DNA of 41,269 nucleotides from Cyanobacteria bacterium UBA2566 (lineage in GTDB: Bacteria > Cyanobacteriota > Cyanobacteriia > Cyanobacteriales > Desertifilaceae), in contig DDLS01000152.1 in NCBI GenBank assembly GCA_002340255.1, positions 1 to 41,269 on the forward strand, in the 5' to 3' direction. The translations under genes and the position numbers were made by a program. A model generated the notes under the pieces. That model made no database searches, was not told the origin of the DNA, and was given only the letters and a program-made list of their open reading frames with translations. Below, one piece after another: positions 1 to 8,053 of the stretch (within the stretch, counting starts at the first letter, position 1; the number at the start of each line of letters is the position of its first letter).

Positions 1-165
1 TTTGATAGCCAGGAAGTGTTGGGGTCATGAGGTTGGAGCTTTTTTGATGTTCTCTTATGGTAATGGTAGATATTTTATTGGCTTCCAATACCCGATCGCG
101 ATCGCAACTGAGCTGTGATCGCCATCTTATCTTTTAGCTATGATATGCAATCTAGAATCGACGAG

Positions 166-396
166 CTAGTTGCCGATGGGTATGGAGATCTCCAACCCAG
201 TACCTTTACTCAATTGAGAAGTACAGGTAATCTTACCGCCATGTTTTTGGGTGATGATTGATTTAGCGATCGCCATTCCCAAACCTGTCCCTTTACCCAC
301 TGCTTTCGTTGTAAATCCTTGCTCGAAGATGCGTTCTCTCACTTCTTCTGGCATCCCCATGCCATTATCAGTAATGCGAATGGTGACCTCCTGTAC
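166..396 (-). pseudogene. C-terminal remnant of a sensor histidine kinase (ATP-binding domain only)
   Basis: The frame encodes only the end of a HATPase_c domain: a G1 box (ITDNGMGMPEE), an F-box region (RIFEQGFTTK) and a G2 box (GKGTGLGMAIAKSI), finishing with a TAG at 166-168. In cyanobacterial PAS/GAF multisensor kinases this block follows an H-box, an N-box and sensor domains, none of which are here. Reading upstream, the frame is closed by TAA at 397-399, just before the G1 strand, and no normal start precedes the motif; the first ATG (360) falls inside the G1 box. It cannot bind ATP or be phosphorylated on its own. It lies 9 bp after the stop of the CoaBC-like gene, which suggests a deletion joined the two. 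I read it as a decayed, 5'-truncated kinase gene. Confidence 0.75.
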
Positions 397-405
397 TTAG
401 GATTT

Positions 406-1668
406 TTAGACTTGGGGTGTAGTTGAGAAACAGGCTTCTAGATGATTGGCGATCGCTTTGGCAATTCCTTCTTTGCCCATCATCTTCTCGGCTGTTTGAT
501 TTTTCGACACCCAATAGGCAATTTGTTCGCCTTGCGCTCCCGTTTCTTCTCCGCGATTAGCCACCACTGCATTGTATCCTTGTGCTAGTTTTTGTTGAGC
601 AATATCAATTAATTCTTTATGGGTAACGTCTTCCTGATACTTGAAGGTTACCATATATAGATCTGGAAATTCTGTCCTTACCCGTTCAATAACCTTGCCC
701 GTGGGGACTAATTTCAGAGAGTGTAAAGCTCCGCCACTGGGGGTTTTACCAGGTAGAATGCGCTCGGGTTGATAGTCTGCAACAGCGGCGGAAAAGATGC
801 CAAAAACATAGGGATATTGCTGTAAGTGCTCTAAAACTAATTGGGCATAATGTTCGTAGGTTTGAGCGATTTCACAGGGGAAATAGGGAGGTGGGGTATC
901 CCCCCCCGTTCCTAGAATTAACTGGACTTCTGCCCCTCGTAAATATAGTTCTTCGGTGATTTTAAGGCTTAAAGTGCCGCGAAAGCGATTGGTGATTCGG
1001 CGAATGTTATCAATGGGAACGGGAGTAGGACCGCCGGTGACTAAAATGGGAATACCTTTTAAGGGAGAAGAACTGACTAAGCGCGAAACTGTGGTTACAA
1101 TCGATCGCAGATCGGGTAAATTGTGTTTGCCGTAGGCTTCTTTAGGGGGCATAATCTCTACACCCCAGTGCTGTAATTGCTGTAGGGATTCGCTTAAAAT
1201 TCGATTGTGTAAACTGCCGTGCATAGTGGGCACAATCAGAATTTTGGTTTGCCCCTGTTCTAGTTTTCCTAAGGCGGAAGCGAGGGTAGAGACGATCGCT
1301 CCATCAGCGATGCCATAGCGCATTTTATTAATGGTATTGTAGGTGGCGGGAGCGACGACATAGGCATCAAAAGGATTTTCATCGCTAAGATGTTCCGCAG
1401 CAGCCGTCAGTTTCGTAATTACTTGATGGGTGGTACTCCACTCTAGACTGTCGAGGGTAGTATAGCGCAGGGCTTCAGTGGAGGTAAAGGCGGTAACCTC
1501 TGCTCCTTCGCGCCTGAGTTCCCTGGCTAATAGGGGGGCTTTGAGGGCGGCAATACTGCCGGTAATGAGCAGAGCAATACGTTTTCCTTGAAGGTGGGTT
1601 CCGTGTAGGGGGACTTCGCGATCGCCTAATTCAGAGGTGGGAGGAGGGGTGAAATTCCAAGGTTTCAT
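406..1668 (-). CDS. CoaBC-like flavoprotein (phosphopantothenoylcysteine decarboxylase/phosphopantothenate-cysteine ligase family)
   Basis: 420 aa with two domains in CoaBC order. The N-terminal flavoprotein half has the nucleotide-binding start ITGSIAALKAP (about 36-45), a conserved His93 in AEHLSDE and the FMN-site motif VAPATYNTINK (about 105-115). The C-terminal CoaB-like half begins at about 205, with GGPTPVPID (212-220), Asn227 in RRITNRFRG and SAAVADYQPE further on. CoaBC makes 4'-phosphopantetheine for coenzyme A. The CoaC half is atypical: the PxMNxxMW motif is replaced by VPTMHGSLHNRI, and the Cys of the ACG clamp is Tyr179 (AYG). The open frame extends to 1902 but would overlap the 5' end of hemB; ATG at 1668 gives a normal N-terminus and a 171-bp divergent spacer to hemB. 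No clear Shine-Dalgarno. It may be a divergent paralogue rather than the housekeeping coaBC. Confidence 0.8.
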   Translation of the reverse strand: MKPWNFTPPPTSELGDREVPLHGTHLQGKRIALLITGSIAALKAPLLARELRREGAEVTAFTSTEALRYTTLDSLEWSTTHQVITKLTAAAEHLSDENPFDAYVVAPATYNTINKMRYGIADGAIVSTLASALGKLEQGQTKILIVPTMHGSLHNRILSESLQQLQHWGVEIMPPKEAYGKHNLPDLRSIVTTVSRLVSSSPLKGIPILVTGGPTPVPIDNIRRITNRFRGTLSLKITEELYLRGAEVQLILGTGGDTPPPYFPCEIAQTYEHYAQLVLEHLQQYPYVFGIFSAAVADYQPERILPGKTPSGGALHSLKLVPTGKVIERVRTEFPDLYMVTFKYQEDVTHKELIDIAQQKLAQGYNAVVANRGEETGAQGEQIAYWVSKNQTAEKMMGKEGIAKAIANHLEACFSTTPQV

Positions 1669-1839
1669 AGAGAGAATGGGGAATGGGGAAGGTTTGATTT
1701 TATTTTGCTTGAGGTTAGGGCGCGCTAACGTTACAAAACATTGAGAAAAAGGACTCAAATGTAAAGGGGGATCGGCGATCGCTATACAATGCTGAAATAC
1801 TCTCGATTTATTTAGATTACTGTTTGTAAACTCCCAATT

Positions 1840-2823
1840 ATGTTTCCCATTCATCGCCCTCGTCGCCTCCGTAACTCTGCTACCTTGCGCCGCATGGTAC
1901 AAGAGAATGTCTTAACCACCAATGATTTGATTTATCCGTTGTTTGCGATCCCGGGTGAAGGAATCGCTAAGGAAGTGCGATCGATGCCTGGCGTATATCA
2001 GCTATCAGTAGACAAAATTGTAGACGAAGCGAAGGAAGTTTATGATTTGGGCATTCCGGCGATTATCCTATTTGGTATTCCCGAAACCAAAGATATGGAA
2101 GCAACGGGTGCTTGGCATCATTGTGGGATGATCCAGCAAGCAGCTACGGCAGTCAAAGAAGCCGTGCCTGAGCTAGTGGTGATTGCAGATACTTGTTTAT
2201 GCGAGTATACCAGCCATGGTCATTGTGGCTATTTGGAAGTGGGAGATCTGACGGGACGGGTGTTGAACGATCCCACGTTAGAGTTATTGAAGAAAACTGC
2301 CGTTTCCCAAGCCAAAGCTGGAGCGGATGTGATTGCCCCATCTGGGATGATGGACGGGTTTGTACAAGCGATTCGCGCAGCGTTAGATGAAGAGGGGTTT
2401 GAAGAGATCCCGATTTTGTCCTATGCTGCTAAGTACGCTTCGGCCTATTACGGGCCATTCCGAGATGCGGCTGAGTCAGCCCCCCAATTTGGCGATCGCC
2501 GCACCTATCAGATGGACCCGGCTAATAGTCGCGAAGCAATTAAGGAAATCGATCTGGATGTGGCTGAAGGGGCGGATATGCTCATGGTTAAACCGGCTTT
2601 AGCCTACATGGATGTGATCTGGCAAGTGAAACAAGCCTCCAATCTCCCCGTCGCCGCCTACAATGTTTCCGGTGAATATTCTATGGTTAAAGCCGCTGCT
2701 CTCAATGACTGGATTGATGAACGGCGAGTGGTACTCGAAACCCTAACTAGCTTTAAACGTGCTGGTGCCGATTTAATTCTCACCTATCATGCCAAGGATG
2801 CTGCCCGGTGGCTTCAGGGGTAA
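1840..2823 (+). CDS. hemB: porphobilinogen synthase (delta-aminolevulinic acid dehydratase)
   Basis: 327 aa, the usual length for HemB. It condenses two molecules of 5-aminolevulinate to porphobilinogen, the first step shared by haem, chlorophyll and bilin synthesis, in the cytosol. Both active-site lysines are present: Lys198 in SYAAKYASAYYGPF and the Schiff-base Lys251 in MVKPALAY. The metal site has three cysteines (119, 121, 129 in DTCLCEYTSHGHCG), which indicates the zinc-dependent class rather than the aspartate-rich magnesium type of plants. It is divergent from the CoaBC-like gene and convergent with lepA. No strong ribosome binding site precedes the ATG. Confidence 0.97.
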   Translation: MFPIHRPRRLRNSATLRRMVQENVLTTNDLIYPLFAIPGEGIAKEVRSMPGVYQLSVDKIVDEAKEVYDLGIPAIILFGIPETKDMEATGAWHHCGMIQQAATAVKEAVPELVVIADTCLCEYTSHGHCGYLEVGDLTGRVLNDPTLELLKKTAVSQAKAGADVIAPSGMMDGFVQAIRAALDEEGFEEIPILSYAAKYASAYYGPFRDAAESAPQFGDRRTYQMDPANSREAIKEIDLDVAEGADMLMVKPALAYMDVIWQVKQASNLPVAAYNVSGEYSMVKAAALNDWIDERRVVLETLTSFKRAGADLILTYHAKDAARWLQG

Positions 2824-2861
2824 TGAATCCTCCATCATTAATGTCTGTTGATGTAGTATAG

Positions 2862-2940
2862 AGCCGAGAAAGGGGGAGTTAGGACATTACCTATTGTCTC
2901 AAACCATAACCTAACGGTCCTAACTCACTCCTTCTCGGCT
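2862..2940. terminator. long hairpin between convergent hemB and lepA (possible bidirectional terminator or palindromic repeat)
   Basis: Two 24-nt arms (2862-2885 and 2917-2940) are almost perfect reverse complements: outer block AGCCGAGAA/TTCTCGGCT, inner block GAGTTAGGAC/GTCCTAACTC, with mismatches only in a short G-rich/C-rich stretch between them. The loop is 31 nt. It sits exactly between the stops of two convergent genes, so it could stop transcription from both sides. The long loop and missing U-tract are unlike a simple intrinsic terminator, so a dispersed palindromic element is the alternative. Confidence 0.6.
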
Positions 2941-2950
2941 ATCTCACCAA

Positions 2951-4762
2951 TTACCCATTATCCAACTTCAAAACCGCCATAAATGCCGACTGAGGCACAT
3001 CGACTGTACCAATGGACTTCATTCGCTTTTTACCCTTGGCTTGTTTTTGCAACAGCTTTTTCTTCCGGGAAATATCACCGCCGTAACATTTAGCCAATAC
3101 ATCCTTACGCAAGGCAGGAATATGTTCGCTGGCAATAATTCGCGAACCAATAGCGGCTTGAATGGGAACTTTGAACTGATGACGCGGGATCAATTCTTTC
3201 AATTTTTCCGTTAATCCCCGTCCCACATAATAGGCTTTATCGCGATGGACAATCATCGCTAGGGCATCGACGGGATCGTTGTTGATCATGATATCTAAGC
3301 GCACCAAATCATCGGAGCGATAGCCAATAAACTGATACTCCATACTGGCATAACCACGCGATCGCGTCTTCATCTGATCGAAGAAGTCGGTTACCACTTC
3401 CGCTAAGGGCAACTCGTAAATCAAGGTAGTGCGACTTTGGGTTAAATACTTCATATCCTTGAAGATTCCCCGCCGAGTTTGGCACAATTCCATCAATGTG
3501 CCCACATAGGCTTCTGGGGTAATAATATCGACTTTTACATAGGGTTCTTCAATGCTTTGTCGTTCGTTGGCAGCCGGTAAGGTACTCGGATTATCAATGG
3601 CGACGGTTTCTTCCGAGTTAAGAACCACCCGATAAACCACGGAAGGAGCTGTAATAATCAAATCCAGATTATATTCCCGCTCTAACCGTTCTTGGACAAT
3701 TTCCATATGTAACAATCCCAAGAACCCACAGCGAAAACCGAAGCCCATGGCGCTAGAGGTTTCTGGCTCATAGGAAAGGGCAGCATCATTGAGTTTGAGC
3801 CTCTCTAGAGCTTCCCGTAATTCGGGGAACTGGTTGGCATCGGTGGGAAACATGCCGCAGAATACCATGGGGTTGGCTTCTTTATATCCCGGTAAGGGAT
3901 TTTCTGCTGGTTCTGCTTTCAGGGTAATGGTATCGCCCACCCGCGCATCTTCCACCGCTTTAATGGATGCGGCTAAATAGCCCACTTCTCCAGCATGTAG
4001 TTCTTCCACTTGCACTTGAGTTGGAGAGAGAATGCCTAACTCGTCAATATCGTATTCTTTACCGGTTGCCATCAAGCGGATGCGATCGCCTTTACGAACC
4101 TTACCATCCACCACCCGAAAATAGACGATTACGCCCCGATAGCTATCATAATAACTGTCAAAAATCAGGGCCCGTAGGGGTTCTTTTAGGGTTTCTTGAG
4201 GAGCAGGAACTCCCTGAACAATCGCTTCTAGAATATCGGGAACACCGATGCCTTCTTTCGCCGAAGCTAAAATGGCATCACTACAATCTAATCCAATTAC
4301 CTCTTCAATTTCTGCCTTGACCCGATCGGGTTCCGCCCCAGGCAAGTCAATTTTATTCAGAACGGGGATAATTTCCAGATCGTGTTCTAGGGCCAAATAG
4401 ACATTCGCCAAGGTTTGCGCTTCTACCCCCTGGGAGGCATCTACCACCAACAGTGCCCCCTCACAGGCAATCAGCGATCGCGAAACCTCATACGAAAAAT
4501 CAACATGCCCTGGAGTATCAATTAAATTAAGGACATAAACTTCCCCATTATCCGCCTGATAATTCATCCGTGCAGCTTGGAGCTTAATCGTAATCCCCCG
4601 CTCCCGTTCGAGATCCATGCTATCGAGGAACTGCTCCTTCATATCGCGATCGGCAACCGTTCCCGTAGACTGGAGGAGGCGATCGGCTAAGGTAGACTTC
4701 CCATGATCGATATGGGCAATAATACAGAAATTACGAATATGAGAGACTTTAGCGTCGGTCAT
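2951..4762 (-). CDS. lepA: elongation factor 4 (LepA) GTPase
   Basis: 603 aa from the ATG at 4762 (MTDAKVSHIRNF), the normal LepA length. The open frame runs 27 codons further upstream, but that segment is not LepA-like. It is a translational GTPase that acts on the ribosome (back-translocation, assembly or stress roles have been proposed). G1 AHIDHGKST (16-24), G3 DTPGHVDF and G4 NKID are visible, followed by EF-G-like domains and the LepA-specific C-terminus with a basic stretch (SRKKKLLQKQAKGKKRMK) just before the end. It converges on hemB across the hairpin at 2862-2940 and is divergent from the small RHH gene at 4981. Confidence 0.97.
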   Translation of the reverse strand: MTDAKVSHIRNFCIIAHIDHGKSTLADRLLQSTGTVADRDMKEQFLDSMDLERERGITIKLQAARMNYQADNGEVYVLNLIDTPGHVDFSYEVSRSLIACEGALLVVDASQGVEAQTLANVYLALEHDLEIIPVLNKIDLPGAEPDRVKAEIEEVIGLDCSDAILASAKEGIGVPDILEAIVQGVPAPQETLKEPLRALIFDSYYDSYRGVIVYFRVVDGKVRKGDRIRLMATGKEYDIDELGILSPTQVQVEELHAGEVGYLAASIKAVEDARVGDTITLKAEPAENPLPGYKEANPMVFCGMFPTDANQFPELREALERLKLNDAALSYEPETSSAMGFGFRCGFLGLLHMEIVQERLEREYNLDLIITAPSVVYRVVLNSEETVAIDNPSTLPAANERQSIEEPYVKVDIITPEAYVGTLMELCQTRRGIFKDMKYLTQSRTTLIYELPLAEVVTDFFDQMKTRSRGYASMEYQFIGYRSDDLVRLDIMINNDPVDALAMIVHRDKAYYVGRGLTEKLKELIPRHQFKVPIQAAIGSRIIASEHIPALRKDVLAKCYGGDISRKKKLLQKQAKGKKRMKSIGTVDVPQSAFMAVLKLDNG

Positions 4763-4910
4763 AAAGTTGAATTTGAACCTAATGTAAGTAAAACGTTTAG
4801 TGAATAATAGTCGCTCCAGCCTCAGACTCACTTGAGTAAACAAGCCGCCTGTAGAATTGGCTCGGGTGGTTCATCTAGTTTAACGTAAGTACGGGAGTTT
4901 AAGGAGGTGC

Positions 4911-4961
4911 ATGCCCAATTACCAATCCATCAGGCGATCGCACCATGTTAAACTGAAATAA
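4911..4961 (+). other. possible 16-codon leader ORF with a perfect Shine-Dalgarno sequence
   Basis: AAGGAGGT at 4901-4908, a full complement of the 16S rRNA 3' end, sits immediately before an ATG at 4911 that opens a 16-residue frame (MPNYQSIRRSHHVKLK) ending at TAA 4959-4961, 19 bp before the RHH gene. The RHH gene itself has no good ribosome binding site. It could be a leader peptide or a chance match; the SD-ATG spacing is short. Confidence 0.2.
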
Positions 4962-4980
4962 ACCCTACGTTCTTGAACCC

Positions 4981-5211
4981 ATGAATGATTCCACCCTTTC
5001 TTCGGAACCTAAGCTCGACAAAGTAGAAATTTCTATCGCCTTAGACGCAGAATTACTCGAACAAATCCAGCACTTAACCAACGACCCTTCAAGAATTATT
5101 GAAACAGCTATTCGTCAATGGCTCAAAGGCTCAAACCAAAGGGATGATGAACTCACCCGTACTCTGATCAAAAATCCCCCCCTACCTCCCAGAGGTGAAT
5201 GGAACGATTAA
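4981..5211 (+). CDS. small ribbon-helix-helix (CopG/MetJ-type) protein
   Basis: 76 aa. Residues about 15-50 follow the RHH pattern: a short beta strand (KVEISIALD), helix A (AELLEQIQHLT), a turn, then helix B (PSRIIETAIRQWLKG). Such proteins dimerise through the strand and bind DNA, commonly as antitoxins or local repressors. The C-terminal tail (about 52-76) is polar with a PPLPPRGEW patch. No toxin-like gene is adjacent: the next gene is a histidine kinase 184 bp away, so a standalone regulator is more likely than half of a toxin-antitoxin pair. Divergent from lepA. Confidence 0.7.
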   Translation: MNDSTLSSEPKLDKVEISIALDAELLEQIQHLTNDPSRIIETAIRQWLKGSNQRDDELTRTLIKNPPLPPRGEWND

Positions 5212-5395
5212 AACCCAAGGCGACCAGGATTAATGGGAGTACACTGGGATCTTAGACCATCAGATCCCCAATGGGTTCTAAGAACCTTAAATTGTCAACC
5301 CTCAGATGCGCTGAATCGGTTATTCCTCAATCTAGAAAATCTAAGCTACTCTAGGTTAGAGGTCAAATGTCTGTTCAATTCACCGACACCAACTC

Positions 5396-7138
5396 ATGAA
5401 TGCTTCCTCCCATGCATCCATTTCCACCCTAAACGAAACCAGCCTTTCTAATCATCTAGAGACGGGAGACCTAACACCGCCAAGTCTGTCCGAGTTAGGT
5501 GCTGAATTAAGCTTTATCCATAATACCTCTGGTGAGTATCTAGCCTTTCAGTGGACTCAAGGGGAACGCTATGATTTAGCTCCTGAGAGCTTGGTGGGGC
5601 AGTTAATGGAAAATACCCTCTACCCCATCCCCATCGATGCCTATTTAGATCGAGTGCGCCAAGTATTGGAAAATAAATTACCGGATCGTTTTAGCTATCC
5701 CTTTCAGTATGGAGAATGCTACTTCCTCTTCGATCTGGTGATCGCTCCAGTGCTAACCTCTCCCTTGAAAGCCAATCGAGTGTTGGTTCTTGGGCGACTC
5801 CTCTCGAGTGCTGTAGGGTCTCAATCCTTTGCCAGTAGCTCAGATCCACCGCAGCAGGGAGAGCGCAAAACCAGCGATCATTATCAGACGCTTCTAACTC
5901 GGATCACCCGCAAAATTAGACGGACGCTAGATTTAGAAACTATCTGCAATCAGACGGTGGAAGGCTTGGGTATTGCTTTAAACTTAGAAAGCTGTGTGAT
6001 CGCCCAAAAGTGCCTAGAGACAGAACACCTCAAAGTGGTTGCCCACTATACCCATCAAGGGAACCCTTCCCAAATCGGCAGTTTGCTCCCCTTAGAAAAT
6101 AATTCTCCCTTAATTGATGCCCTATCGAGCCTAGATCCCTTAGCCTGGGTAGAATCAGAGGATAAAGAGTCTTTAGGGTCTCGATTAGCTGTAGCCACCT
6201 GCTATCAGGATCGCCCCAATGGGTTACTGTTGTTATCTCCTCCCGTCAGATCCAACCCAGATCGAGCCTATTTGTGGTCCGCCGAAGAGATAGAGTTGGT
6301 GAGGGAGTTGGCCGATCAAGTGGGAACAGCGATCGCCCATGCTACGCTCTACCAAGAACTAGAATTAGCCAGAGAACAAGCTGAGGAAGCCTCTCGACTG
6401 AAAAGTGAATTTTTGGCCAATACCTCCCATGAACTGAGAACCCCCCTCAATGGAATGATTGGGTTTTTGAAGCTGATCCTGGATGGAATGGCTGACGATC
6501 CCGAAGAGCAAATGGAATGGGTTCAAGAAGCCCATAAGTCTGCCTTGCATCTTTTAAACTTGATTAATGATGTGTTGGATCTGGCCAGAATTGAAGCCGG
6601 AAAAATGCAGATCGATATCAGTCCGGTAAATTTGGATGAATTATTCACGAACCTGGACAACTTTACCCGACCTCAAGCGGAAACAAAAGGGTTAAGTTAT
6701 GAAATTAGCCGCACCCCAACCCGCGATGAAGTAATGATTACGGGCAATTATCAACGTCTGCTGCAAGTCTTGTTAAATTTAGTCGGCAATGCCGTTAAAT
6801 TTACTCATGAAGGGGGCATTACCATTACCGCAGAAGTGATCGCGAAGAAATTCCAAGTTGGGGATCGGGAGCATCCAGGGTTCGTCAAGGTGAGTGTGGC
6901 AGATACGGGAATTGGCGTACCTTTGGAGAAGCAAGAGCAACTGTTTCAAAATTTTTCTCAAGTGGATGGGTCTCGCACCCGTCAATATGGAGGAACTGGA
7001 TTAGGATTAGCCATTTCTCAGCGTTTGATTGAAACGATGGGGGGGGAAGTGAATTTCTTTAGTATGGGAGAAGGATTAGGTTCAACTGTAACGTTTACGG
7101 CTCCCTTGGGACAGTTGCCCGTAATTGTGAAGGAGTAA
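5396..7138 (+). CDS. GAF-domain sensor histidine kinase
   Basis: 580 aa with no transmembrane segment, so cytosolic. Residues about 35-138 look PAS-like (ELSFIHNTSGEYLAFQW through the FLFDLVIAPVL strands). A GAF domain follows (about 165-318), then a short coiled coil (EELELAREQAEEASRLK type) and the kinase core: phospho-acceptor His345 in ANTSHELRTPLNG, N-box LLNLVGNAVKFT (459-470), G1 box VADTGIGV (501-508) and G2 box YGGTGLGLAIS (531-541). There is no receiver domain and no response-regulator gene nearby, so the partner and ligand are unknown. The ATG at 5396 is the first in-frame start; no good SD is seen. The kinase core is duplicated in the next gene. Confidence 0.9.
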   Translation: MNASSHASISTLNETSLSNHLETGDLTPPSLSELGAELSFIHNTSGEYLAFQWTQGERYDLAPESLVGQLMENTLYPIPIDAYLDRVRQVLENKLPDRFSYPFQYGECYFLFDLVIAPVLTSPLKANRVLVLGRLLSSAVGSQSFASSSDPPQQGERKTSDHYQTLLTRITRKIRRTLDLETICNQTVEGLGIALNLESCVIAQKCLETEHLKVVAHYTHQGNPSQIGSLLPLENNSPLIDALSSLDPLAWVESEDKESLGSRLAVATCYQDRPNGLLLLSPPVRSNPDRAYLWSAEEIELVRELADQVGTAIAHATLYQELELAREQAEEASRLKSEFLANTSHELRTPLNGMIGFLKLILDGMADDPEEQMEWVQEAHKSALHLLNLINDVLDLARIEAGKMQIDISPVNLDELFTNLDNFTRPQAETKGLSYEISRTPTRDEVMITGNYQRLLQVLLNLVGNAVKFTHEGGITITAEVIAKKFQVGDREHPGFVKVSVADTGIGVPLEKQEQLFQNFSQVDGSRTRQYGGTGLGLAISQRLIETMGGEVNFFSMGEGLGSTVTFTAPLGQLPVIVKE

Positions 7139-7156
7139 AATCATGGAGAGGGTTTG

Positions 7157-8053
7157 ATGGTAGATAAAGGATTGGAAGTCAGTTCAAGTTCTGACCATCG
7201 GCATGGGGCTTGCTCTAATCCAGAGATGTTAACAGTGATGGCGGCGATCGCCAATGCTATCCTTTACGAAGAACTCGAATTAGCCCGAGCGCAAAGCGAA
7301 GAAACCTCACGACTTAAACAGCAACTTCTGAATAAGGTTTCCCATGAGTTTAGAACACCGCTCAATGGCATGATTGGTTTTCTAAAGCTTATCCTTGATG
7401 GTATGGCTGACGATCCCGAAGACCAAATGGAGTTTGTTCAAGAAGCTCATAACTCAGCGCTGCGACTGTTGAATCATATCGAGGACTTTCTGGATTTAGC
7501 GAAGCTCCAAGCTGGCGAAATGACGATTGAGCTAAGTTCAATCCATCTGGATGAGCTGTTGCAAGATGTAGAGAAGTTTACCCGATCTAAAGCCGAGGAG
7601 AAAGGTTTAGAGTATAGTATTTCTGCGCCTCCGACTAGAGATGAGGCGATCGTGGTGGGCAATTATCAAGGATTGCTACAAGTGATGTTAAATCTGGTTG
7701 GTAATGCCATTAAGTTTACCCATGAGGGGGAAATTACGATTCGAGGACAAGCGATCGCTCAAAAATATGCGGTCCTAGGACGCGAGTACCCTGGGTTTGT
7801 CAAGCTGATTATATCGGATACCGGTATTGGTGTCGCTTTAGACAAGCAAAACAAGCTATTTGAGGCATTTTACAAAGTTGATGGATCGAATACGTCCAGA
7901 TACGAAGGTACAGGCATTGGATTAACAATTTCCCAAGGATTGATGGAGTCCATGGGATGTCAAATTGATTTCTTTAGTATGGGGGAAGGATTGGGATCGA
8001 CCGTAACTTTAACGGTTCCTTTACAACAATTACCGATCCTGATTAAGGACTAG
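7157..8053 (+). CDS. sensor-less histidine kinase, tandem duplicate of the upstream kinase core
   Basis: 298 aa. The protein begins where the GAF domain of the preceding kinase ends (AAIANAILYEELELARAQ against QVGTAIAHATLYQELELAREQ) and then matches its neighbour along the whole HisKA-HATPase region: His63 in NKVSHEFRTPLNG, N-box LNLVGNAIKFT, G1 ISDTGIGV, and G2 drifted to YEGTGIGLTIS. The same end motif (FFSMGEGLGSTVT) closes both. The start is ATG 7157, preceded by GGAGAGGG at 7145-7152; a TTG just before it is less likely. It starts 18 bp after its parent and is probably cotranscribed. With no sensory domain it could heterodimerise with its neighbour. The 3' end overlaps the convergent hydrolase gene by 11 bp. 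Confidence 0.88.
   Translation: MVDKGLEVSSSSDHRHGACSNPEMLTVMAAIANAILYEELELARAQSEETSRLKQQLLNKVSHEFRTPLNGMIGFLKLILDGMADDPEDQMEFVQEAHNSALRLLNHIEDFLDLAKLQAGEMTIELSSIHLDELLQDVEKFTRSKAEEKGLEYSISAPPTRDEAIVVGNYQGLLQVMLNLVGNAIKFTHEGEITIRGQAIAQKYAVLGREYPGFVKLIISDTGIGVALDKQNKLFEAFYKVDGSNTSRYEGTGIGLTISQGLMESMGCQIDFFSMGEGLGSTVTLTVPLQQLPILIKD

Noticed and set aside
4981..5211. RHH gene as antitoxin of a toxin-antitoxin pair
   Set aside because: No toxin-like ORF is adjacent on either side.
5233..5451. 72-codon frame before the histidine kinase
   Set aside because: It overlaps the kinase start, has no RBS and no protein-like pattern.
8043..8053. 11-bp tail-to-tail overlap, also seen at 12730-12740, as a possible regulatory device
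   Set aside because: Two equal short overlaps are easily produced by chance where stops of convergent genes meet.
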